Shown here: positions 59,501-64,000 of the stretch, in pieces
Position numbering within the stretch: position 1 is the stretch's first letter
Layout: every line of letters begins with the position of its first letter
Translations under genes and position numbers: made by a program
Notes under the pieces: model-generated
What the model was told of the DNA's origin: nothing
Seen by the model: the letters and a program-made list of their open reading frames with translations, nothing else
Databases searched by the model: none
Source of the DNA: Metridium senile
Taxonomy: Eukaryota > Cnidaria > Anthozoa > Actiniaria > Metridiidae
Length of the DNA stretch: 64,000 bases
Assembly (NCBI GenBank): GCA_949775045.1
Contig: OX459105.1
Span: 3,166,686-3,230,685 of the forward strand
Reading direction: 5' to 3'

Positions 59501-62500
59501 TCTAGGCTTGTCATTACACTTGTTACTCTAGGCTATATTACCATTACCTTGGGTGAGTTGTTATTATCTGAGTATGTGATCCATAAGGTTCCATCACTGG
59601 ATGTTGTTATTTTGTACTTTGTTGTCCATTCTGAGTAACGACTATTGGCATTCCCTTTTGTAGCTACAGCACAGATAACAAACACTTTACCCAAATCTAT
59701 CTGTAGATAGTGATTTGCACCAGTATTGCCATCTGGTTCCCAACAACGGTCAGAACTAAACCTTGCTTTCTTAGCTCCATATTCATCTCTTAATTCAGAG
59801 TTTGCTGTAAAACTGCTGTCTGGTATGACATTACTATCATCAAGACCAACAGCAGAACATGCATCCTGACAACCTGAAGGAGGGAAAAATTAAAAAAGAA
59901 AATAGCAAAAATTAAAAACAAAAGAGGAACAATAAAAGAAAAAAGACAAACAATGTGACGGCATTTGTTTGTTAGTTAGGGGGAGGGGTGAAGGAGGAGG
60001 CCAGGGGCACTCCCTTTAGGGGTGATCGGCGCTTCTTTTAGGGTTGAAAATATTCCCCGTGCGTACATTTTAGGGTTCTGTCTCACAGACAATTACGTAA
60101 CATGACTCTGTGACTCTGTACCTAAAAGGATCATTTTTACTTGTTTTTGTAAGAAAAAATAATCTTAGCTACCAAGGCCATTGCTCAGTCGTACCTTTTA
60201 GGGGTTGAAATCAACAAAGCTTTAACGGTTCTCTTAATCAATGCGGGCGTTTATGGGGTTATTTGAGAATCGACAGCCGATCACACCTACCACTTGAACA
60301 GTGCCCAGAAACCGAGGGGTATTTTGCCGGCTTACTTCAAAATATTTCCGTGAAACGTGAAAAATAAGTTTTGTTTTTACTTTTCATTTAACTTTTCATT
60401 CATATTGGTTGTATTATAGAGTTTACATTTCATTTTGAAACAGTTAATGTGTCAAGTAACATAGGTTACTTTAGAGGGCCAAAGACCGGAAAGGTTTCTT
60501 TAACGTTGTGTAGTCCGTTGTGTATAGTTTTTCAATATCTTAATGGTCGATTCCACTTAATTACAAAGTACGGTTGCATGCAATCGCACTAATAGAACCA
60601 TACTCTATTCGTGCGATCGAGTGAGATTATAATAAACGTAACACTTCAACCATGAAACAGCGCTTTCAATGCTAACCAAAACTGTTTTTAAAATAGGTGT
60701 TTGGTTTACACGTAGAACTTTCTAAAGATTATATTAAGTAAAAATGGAGGGCTAAGTCGATACCGAACAGGATATACATGAAATAAATTCATCAACATGA
60801 GTGTCTTTTTACAATAGAAACAGTAAGGATTTCAGGAACAAATTCAAACGTATAAAACTTGAAAGAAAGTTGGTTAAGTCTTTGTAATAACGGCATAATT
60901 CACTTTTTAAATGATTTATCCATCATTCCGCTGGATAAAGTATTACCAGTCATTTGCGATTATATGGAAACAGCTCGTGTGTTATCTTACAGGAATTCAA
61001 TAAGACACGAACCACACAATTCACATCACAATAACGTATTTGATATATAGTCACGCTGCTCTGCTCTAGTGATACCACAAGTTCGAACAAAATAGTGTCA
61101 TTAGACATTACACACGGTATGTTGCCCAGCTGCGTGATATTGCAGTTTGTAAATACTATATCTTCTCTTCTAGGGACACAAGCTCTTTGATATTTCAACA
61201 TAAAAAAGTAAATTTATTTGGTTACATATACACCTACTTGCAGTAAGGTTGTCATACAAAAATATACATTTGTTATAAAGAAAATAGAACATGTTGTTGC
61301 CTGTGATTTAGTACGATAGGAATTGATTAAAAGACAAAAGAAGATCACTCAAGCTGAACTCTCTCTTTTGTCTTTTAATTAATTCCTTTCGCACTAAATC
61401 ACAAATGTTCTATTTTCTATGTGACAAATGTTCTTTTTTTGTATGACAACCTTATTGCAAGTAGGTGTATATTTTTTTATTAAAAATAAAGTAATTCACA
61501 ATAAAGTTAGATAAAACAAATTAAAAACATATTTTATTCAATTCAGCTATATTTTGCGCTAACATTTGTATTGTTCCTTGTTTCTTCTTTTGAGAATTTG
61601 GGAATATGAAACTATTTGAAATGCATGTTTCAAAGTCCTTCTACTAATATTATCAACTTAATTTGCATAAAAGCGATCTGCAAAGGCGACTTTATCTACC
61701 GTAGCGTTTCATAATAACATGTACAAAAGCATTACTTGACCGCAAAAGACGAACTAAATTCATAACATGTGATTTCATACAATTTCCAGGCATTATTTTG
61801 TTGAAAGACACTACTTGTAAGTATAATCAGGCATTTTGTAATCACTGTTATTTGCGTGGCACGATACTGGGCACCTAATCTCAAAACGGACTTAATATTA
61901 AATATCTATTATTGTTGCAAATATCAAAATTGCTGAAGTTTAAGGGGTTGTAGAATGGAGCTATCGTCCGTATAAATCTTTTTTCTTCTTCTTTGAGAAT
62001 ATGCGATGTATATATAAGGGTATTTTCGAGTCTAGGTCAGTTTACTGCGCAGTAAAAGTCATAGATTTTAACTAGGAAACCTCCACAACTACATTCTATG
62101 TCAACAATTGTTTCTCTTCGAAGAACCCGTGCATGTAAAAGCCCGTCAAAACTTTCATAAAGAGGCTAAATGAACAGGGTTTTATTTGTAGTCTTTGCTT
62201 TTCTGAAATTTCAAATAGTCGTCGCTAAAAATGAATTTACATTTTTGTTGGAACGATACTCGTACTGGCACGAAACTGGTCAACACACTGTATTTAGTTT
62301 TGTTCTCACTGTTCTGCTCCACCGATTGATATTCAAAAGTTTGTACAAAAGAGTGCAGTTAGATAATACTTATTCAACTTTGTTCTCACTCCTCTGCTCC
62401 AGGAATATCCACTAATTTGTACAACATAGCGCATTTAGAAAATAAATGTTTAGTTTTGTTGACACTGTTCTGCTCCAGTGTATCCACAAGTTTATACAAA

Positions 62501-63072
62501 TAATGCAATTAGACGATACATAATTAGTTTTTATAATGCTTCGGTGATGGAAGCGGAATTATTTAAAAACACTGATTTACGGTTTTTGACTCGATGACAT
62601 ATATGATTTGTTTCAAATTTATTTCAAATTCATGATGTTTTGAAAGTTTATCATCATATCAGTTTAAAAAAACAACTGATTAAAACAATTAGTGAATCAT
62701 GTCAGAACTTGTTAAAAACTATTTTGTGCTAAACACGCACAAACCAAACAAATTGTCTAAAATTGTTCTATTCTATAAAATATTCAGGTTATGATCATGT
62801 AAATGTTTTCTTATTTTACTGACTTTCGCGAAACAATTGAACAAAGGTGATTCATGATTCCTTTCTTATATCAAGTATTATTCATGATTGGTTATGTATT
62901 ATCCACGGTATTTCAGTTAATAGAGTGTTTCCTGTCTATAAATTGTCAATACCATAAAGCAAAGTAAACATAGAATATAATCCATTATTTTCCATCACTA
63001 ACCTGTAGTTTTTTGCAGCAATAAGATTACAATCACGATACGGAAGTGAAGTAAAACACGATCGTCTGCCAT
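30810..63072 (-). CDS. Gene B: discoidin x4 / Ig / FN3 x7 transmembrane receptor, tail truncated
   Basis: Coding exons in transcript order: 63072-63003, 59873-59548, 58558-58414, 56872-56553, 55137-54987, 54602-54292, 53229-53088, 52416-52109, 49598-49457, 48982-48751, 48405-48299, 48018-47728, 42282-42221, 38590-38368, 37382-37089, 36885-36592, 35736-35446, 34627-34310, 33112-33006, 32840-32639, 32549-32511, 32397-32293, 32115-32094, 31329-31287, 31058-30810. Total 4,794 nt, 1,597 codons plus stop, with all phases consistent. Architecture as gene A, with one extra FN3 exon (37382-37089 and 36885-36592 are near-identical neighbours). The tail stops at TAG (30812-30810) after YEELNQTT because of a 14-base deletion relative to A. 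Exon lengths match gene A almost exactly although introns are full of unrelated insertions, which argues that the coding sequence is kept by selection or is a young duplicate. Confidence 0.87.
31521..31766. repeat. (AATT)n array
   Basis: About 245 bp of AATT units with a few GATT variants, in the gene B intron equivalent to the one that carries (GATCCA)n in gene A. A single CCAGATCC remains at its edge. Confidence 0.95.
33240..34170. repeat. (CCAACCAG)n satellite with (GAAC)n and (CCAA)n flanks
   Basis: About 90 near-perfect copies of the 8-mer CCAACCAG (33364-34110), flanked by GAAC-type units (33245-33360) and CCAA units (34125-34172). It lies in the gene B intron between 34310 and 33112; the same intron in gene A has only a few CCAA units (near 5076). 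All three minus frames are open (Gly-Trp-Leu-Val/Ala repeats) because the 8-bp unit has no stop; this is not evidence of a protein. Confidence 0.95.
34685..34770. repeat. Short GGAATC(T)GGAATCCAG minisatellite
   Basis: Three to four degenerate copies of TTGGAATCTGGAATCCAG in a gene B intron. Confidence 0.6.
34771..35445. other. Intronic stretch, possible captured exon, unrecognised
   Basis: Contains a plus-strand frame from AAGATGGCGCAGGG (34908-35131; MAQGTEKGTF...) with a good start context, but I do not recognise its product and it has no clear splice partner. The remainder is AT-rich. Confidence 0.3.
35938..36250. repeat. TACCCTGTTTATGACAG repeat element, partial copy
   Basis: Shares GTACTCCGCTA-GATTTGGGTAGGGGTGTTCCGCTGGGA and several TACCCTGTTTATGACAG words with the complete element at 51520-51933. 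The right inverted end is missing here. Confidence 0.65.
37591..38347. mobile_element. Tc1/mariner-type MITE hosting a nested MITE
   Basis: TIR CAGTACTTACCCGCTTATAA with TA on both sides (37589-37590, 38348-38349). Within it is a second inverted-repeat element (next entry). Confidence 0.85.
37821..38154. mobile_element. Nested MITE with GCGAGTTAAGG arrays
   Basis: TIR TAAGGCCTAGTCTGGGACC. Sub-terminal tandem GGCGAGTTAAGGCGAGTTAA units occur at both ends. Its position inside the outer MITE gives the order of insertion. Confidence 0.8.
38702..41791. mobile_element. Giant palindromic (foldback) element with TTAA flanks
   Basis: Arms of about 1,355 bp (38702-40056 and 40438-41791) read as near-identical reverse complements around a ~380-bp unique centre. 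Ends are GAGCAAGAGTCAGG, flanked by TTAA (38698-38701, 41792-41795). The arms show scattered single-base differences. No ORF of note. The centre has a partial internal duplication (TTGTGTATGGTAGTTT ... GTGGAAGTATCACACATCAT). TTAA suggests mobilisation by a piggyBac-type transposase in trans. It sits between the two exons of the second FN3 domain of gene B and is absent from A. Confidence 0.88.
42490..42833. repeat. GGGGTGCATTCGGG minisatellite, left arm
   Basis: GC-rich array of 12-14 bp variants (GGGGTGCAAATC, GGGGTGCATTC, GGGAGCATTC). Frames are open on all strands and should not be called genes. Confidence 0.9.
43208..43312. repeat. AGAACCCCTAC minisatellite, left arm
   Basis: Ten or so units of AGAACCCC(T/C)(A/T)C; inverted copy at about 46820-46925. 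Confidence 0.8.
43358..43443 (+). tRNA. tRNA-Tyr (GUA) with 13-nt intron, left arm
   Basis: Acceptor CTTCGCA pairs TGTGAAG with discriminator A. D arm GCTCAGTGGTTAGAGC, anticodon stem GGGGA/TCCCT, loop CTGTAG with anticodon GTA, T arm GTCGG-TTCGAGT-CCGGC. A 13-nt intron (AAACTGCACGGTA) follows position 37, where eukaryotic tRNA-Tyr genes carry introns. A T5 run follows (pol III terminator). Confidence 0.92.
43659..43991 (-). CDS. Zinc-finger-like ORF of the giant palindrome, left arm
   Basis: 110 residues from ATG at 43991. A C-x4-C-x10-H-x4-H arrangement (CPVPGCGAKF ... NHLADVH) lies at residues about 9-30, followed by a basic, histidine-rich C-terminus. This resembles the small GCG-type zinc fingers found in mobile elements of invertebrates. 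Function unknown; the frame is preserved identically in both arms. Overlapping frames are taken as shadows. Confidence 0.45.
   Translation of the reverse strand: MVRRVCRNCPVPGCGAKFLVRLANHLADVHLLDIDQRRKYLQEAKLQPKIKFVECQNTTDENNDCTNRFKQQVYECSQPRSHHTLGKSVRTRTQRKKHRRCKELSRLWRD
44050..44180. repeat. GGCCAAAAAGGCCAGG minisatellite, left arm
   Basis: About eight CCAGGCCAAAAAGG units, palindromic within themselves; inverted copy at 45950-46075. Confidence 0.85.
45028..45690. mobile_element. Palindromic CACTA-like element inside the right arm
   Basis: TIR CACGT(T/C)GGGCTAGAATG with long, diverged arms. Flanked by GTT on both sides; the left arm of the giant palindrome shows the uninterrupted sequence (CTATCTGTTCGAGGG in reverse). 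CAC-type ends with a 3-bp target duplication fit the EnSpm/CACTA superfamily. Non-coding. Confidence 0.65.
46138..46470 (+). CDS. Zinc-finger-like ORF of the giant palindrome, right arm
   Basis: Mirror copy of 43659-43991, identical in translation. Identity between arms means the pair says nothing about selection on the protein. Confidence 0.45.
   Translation: MVRRVCRNCPVPGCGAKFLVRLANHLADVHLLDIDQRRKYLQEAKLQPKIKFVECQNTTDENNDCTNRFKQQVYECSQPRSHHTLGKSVRTRTQRKKHRRCKELSRLWRD
46686..46771 (-). tRNA. tRNA-Tyr (GUA) with 13-nt intron, right arm
   Basis: Exact inverted copy of the gene at 43358-43443, including intron and terminator. The two genes are convergent toward the palindrome centre in mirror positions. 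Confidence 0.92.
47300..47665. repeat. GGGGTGCATTCGGG minisatellite, right arm
   Basis: Inverted copy of 42490-42833 with about two extra units. Confidence 0.9.
48110..48270 (-). pseudogene. Decayed FN3 exon relic in gene B intron
   Basis: Counterpart of 10341-10490. Similar to the FN3 exon 48018-47728 (TTACTCCATGGTCCCTCACC, TTTACTCACTGCCTTGG, GATGTACAAACTGATA) but without an open frame or splice sites. Confidence 0.7.
48299..48982 (-). other. Gene B region: Ig-like domain
   Basis: Exons 48982-48751 and 48405-48299, joined in phase 2. LEC, IDWYS and TYQC core residues are kept; exon lengths (232 and 107) equal those of A. Confidence 0.75.
48530..48735. repeat. Degenerate tandem repeat matching 10720-10935
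   Basis: AACTGATGACA-CACCA-type words repeated in the intron between the Ig exons. Confidence 0.55.
48983..49456. other. Intron without recognisable features
   Basis: AT-rich intron between the Ig-like domain and discoidin domain 4 of gene B. Nothing identified. Confidence 0.5.
49660..50160. mobile_element. Probable DNA element (AGGAAATTAACGCT ends)
   Basis: Inverted ends AGGAAATTAACGCT / AGCGTTAATTTCCT with sub-terminal CGCGACCTAAATTAACG repeated in the same and inverted sense. About 500 bp, non-coding. Target duplication unclear. Confidence 0.5.
50185..51200. mobile_element. piggyBac-type non-autonomous element (TTAA)
   Basis: TTAA flanks (50181-50184, 51201-51204) and inverted ends CTCTTTCCCTAC / GTAGGCAAAGAG. 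About 1 kb, no long frame. Ends resemble those of piggyBac relatives. Confidence 0.75.
51520..51933. mobile_element. G-run-ended element with TTTATGACAG repeats
   Basis: 414 bp between direct repeats ATAAAATCC (51511-51519, 51934-51942). Ends are inverted G7+GTACTCC / GGAGTAC+C7. Interior has repeated TACCCTGTTTATGACAG words. Related partial copy at 35938-36250. Confidence 0.75.
52417..53087. other. Intron without recognisable features
   Basis: AT-rich gene B intron between the discoidin domain 3 and 4 blocks. Nothing identified. Confidence 0.5.
53230..54291. other. Intron, no identified element
   Basis: Within discoidin domain 3 of gene B. AT-rich with AAAACGAC/CAAAAACATG-like words; parts differ completely from the gene A intron, so it probably contains an old unrecognised insertion (about 53550-54240). 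Confidence 0.4.
55383..56294. mobile_element. TTAA-flanked non-autonomous element
   Basis: 912 bp with TIR GGTAGTTCGGG and TTAA on both sides (55379-55382, 56295-56298), splitting a SINE-body fragment. Non-coding. Confidence 0.8.
56895..58072 (-). mobile_element. Penelope-like retroelement, 5'-truncated
   Basis: Flanked by a 14-bp direct repeat GATAAAAATGATTA (56881-56894, 58073-58086); gene A has one copy at the same place. The minus strand encodes the end of a Penelope RT (RYVDDTITALPTD, then PFLDCLVTQ, TVYRKPTHTDRLL) and a GIY-YIG endonuclease. Truncated upstream of the RT catalytic YVDD region. Confidence 0.88.
57057..58066 (-). pseudogene. Penelope RT / GIY-YIG endonuclease fragment, frameshifted
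   Basis: 58066 down to about 57388 reads RT C-terminus through GAIYKIACSDCNATY; a 2-base loss in the YIG codons (TACCGGTGAG in place of TAC-ATC-GGT-GAG) shifts to the frame of NTRLTEHKRATKNKDPNNHIAEH ... ESWYTGLEQKPLNRC, ending at 57057. In this class the endonuclease nicks target DNA. The break falls on the GIY-YIG active-site motif itself. Confidence 0.85.
58559..59547. other. Intron without clear features
   Basis: Begins with a GAGAGTAGAGA-rich tract (58590-58670). Contains CAAAATGGCGTCG near 58934, which looks like a start context, but only a dozen codons follow before a stop. No element ends recognised. Confidence 0.5.
60000..60335. repeat. TTTAGGG-word repeat, probable old MITE
   Basis: CCAGGGGCACTCCCTTTAGGG at one end and an inverted CAGTGCCCAGAAACCG at the other, with TTTAGGGTT words between. 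Degenerate. Confidence 0.45.
60336..61228. other. Intronic stretch without recognisable features
   Basis: Part of the long first coding intron of gene B. Short frames on either strand are not gene-like. A CTGCTCTGCTCTAGTGATACCAC segment near 61048 resembles the tandem units at 62283-62520. Confidence 0.5.
61231..61467. mobile_element. TA-flanked MITE, copy 2
   Basis: Same family as 9152-9333: TIR CACCTACTTGCA-TAAGGTTGTCATAC, TA on both sides. Inner inverted repeat GGAATTGATTAAAAGACAAAAG also appears alone near 63333-63356. Confidence 0.85.
62283..62520. repeat. ~88-bp imperfect tandem repeat
   Basis: Three units sharing TT-TCTGCTCCA...TATCCAC-A-TTTGTACAA...GCA-TTAGA-AATA. Non-coding; in the first coding intron of gene B. 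Confidence 0.65.
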
Positions 63073-63156
63073 GTTTCGTGAAGGTATGCACACAACCTCG
63101 TTTGGATACCATCTAGAGTTGGTGTCTTGCGTGACGCTAAGGAACAACTAAAATAT
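63003..63156 (-). CDS. Gene B signal-peptide exon with 5' leader part
   Basis: ATG at 63072-63070, 23 codons identical to gene A (MADDRVLL...), donor ACAG/GTTAGT, acceptor TCTTTAG at 63157. The leader part has 4 extra bases relative to A and C, so the out-of-frame upstream reading of A and C is shifted here. Confidence 0.82.
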
Positions 63157-63392
63157 CTAAAGAAAGATCAGTGAGATGAGACGACGGGGGTGGGGATGGG
63201 GAGTTCAACACAAGAACGTTTTTCTTTTCTGTTTATTTTTCTTCTTTCCTCAACGTAAAATAAGTAAAAACAAAAAACAAAAACATTACAAGCAACAAAT
63301 TATCTTGACTTTTGTAATCAAGTAGGAAAAGAATTGATTAAAAGACAAAAGAAGATCACGAAAGCTCTTGTTATTCCTTTCTCGGCCAAATA

Positions 63393-63668
63393 TACGATTC
63401 CATCGACGAGTACTAGAACCATTCACATCCTACCATTCCATCCACATCCCACCAGAAAGTTTATACTTCAGCTTGTAACTTAGCAGGTGAAGCCTATGAG
63501 CCACTAGATATAAGCCAGCAAAACCAAGGATCGGTTTATGAAGAGCTTAATCAAAACACAAAGGCTGTGATAGCGTCATAAATTTCCAGCCTACCAGCCA
63601 CTTAAAATGCATGGATGTGCAAGACTCAACATACCAAAAGCTAAATATGCATATAGCAACCTAAAATT
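63393..63668 (+). pseudogene. Inverted relic of the receptor cytoplasmic tail
   Basis: Plus-strand reading YDSIDEY-stop-NHS ... AGEAYEPLDISQQNQGSVYEEL ... then a stop and, after a frame change, FQPTSHLKCMDVQDSTYQKLNM. It aligns with the last exon of genes A and B along most of its length, on the opposite strand. A stop after YDSIDEY and a stop after TKAVIAS, plus absence of the preceding exons, make it a pseudogene fragment. Confidence 0.8.
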
Positions 63669-63754
63669 AACATGCAGAAGAGAGGATATAATTGATCAGT
63701 TGAAGACTTCAGTGGGGTTAAGAGCTCACTGTTTGATATTTTTTACAACTCATA

Positions 63755-64000
63755 TATAATTCATGAGACTGAATTTTACAAAAGAAATCATGTTCGTGAC
63801 GAGGGTTGACGTTGTATTTTAGATACCTTCTGATGTGCATGAGTTTTAACTTGCATGAGTTTGCTCAGCCAGATTTACTTTTATTTTGACAATTTTGGTA
63901 AAATATGAAAAAACTAACGTTAAACGTTCATAAACACTTTACAATTTTCGCGTCCAATTTATATTAGATATACGGCTCGTCTTCACGCTCGCCATTGTAT
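63755..64000. repeat. Dispersed repeat, copy of 24470-24718
   Basis: See 24470-24718; runs off the window. Confidence 0.55.

Larger units (their letters stand above)
49457..59873 (-). other. Gene B region: four discoidin domains
   Basis: Domain 1: 59873-59548 with 58558-58414; 2: 56872-56553 with 55137-54987; 3: 54602-54292 with 53229-53088; 4: 52416-52109 with 49598-49457. Motifs as in A (YLQIDLGKV, WLQIDLGSV, YIQIDLGKM; VATQGDH; FxGNTD). Domain 2 is one codon shorter than in A (KMSLPY for KMMRSPY). Confidence 0.87.

Noticed and set aside
62170..62415. Plus-strand 81-residue frame with hydrophobic start
   Set aside because: Runs into the 88-bp tandem repeats; no homologous feature in gene A.

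Overview
The window is AT-rich animal (metazoan) genomic DNA: long intron-rich genes with GT-AG introns, modular extracellular receptor genes and dense transposable elements. The LINE and Penelope types, the intron-containing tRNA-Tyr and the domain style suggest a non-bilaterian animal, most likely a cnidarian, but I cannot fix the species from sequence alone.

Main content: a head-to-tail array of paralogous receptor genes, all on the minus strand. Gene C enters at the left edge (only its signal-peptide exon, 63-212, and an upstream leader exon near 1130-1149 are inside). Gene A (start codon 27353, stop 2412) can be assembled from 24 coding exons into one continuous frame of 1,542 codons plus stop. 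Gene B (start 63072, stop 30810) assembles from 25 coding exons into 1,597 codons plus stop. Both encode: signal peptide, four F5/8 type C (discoidin) domains, one Ig-like domain, six (A) or seven (B) fibronectin type III domains, one transmembrane helix, and a tyrosine-rich tail. The tail of A ends in a canonical ITAM pattern (YxxL-x8-YxxL); a 14-base deletion in B frameshifts the tail and removes it. Every domain is bounded by phase-1 introns, as expected for exon shuffling. An inverted, broken copy of the cytoplasmic tail lies at the right edge (63393-63668, plus strand) where B's leader exon would be expected. I infer an expanding cell-surface recognition or adhesion receptor family with signalling and signalling-dead members; the ligand and function are unknown.

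The introns and spacers hold nearly everything else: a CR1/L2-like LINE (17041-21995) broken by an insertion and a frameshift; a 5'-truncated LINE (15977-16812); a Penelope-like element (56895-58072) with a 14-bp target duplication; tRNA-derived SINEs; Tc1/mariner-type, hAT-like, piggyBac-type (TTAA), CACTA-like and Mutator-like non-autonomous DNA elements; captured host-gene first exons (a RecQ-type helicase piece at 558-765, a Crypton/DUF3504-like piece at 6535-6828); satellites (GATCCA, AATT, CCAACCAG); and two giant palindromes inside introns of gene B. One (42462-47690) carries a tRNA-Tyr gene and a zinc-finger ORF in each arm and is itself interrupted by a smaller palindromic CACTA-like insertion. 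The other (38702-41791) has about 1.35-kb arms flanked by TTAA.

Layout left to right: gene C first exon, Pack-MULE-like element, spacer, gene A (2.4-27.4 kb), its leader intron with a Mutator-like remnant (27.5-29.0 kb), leader exon (29.2 kb), spacer, gene B (30.8-63.1 kb), then the inverted tail relic and a dispersed repeat at the edge.
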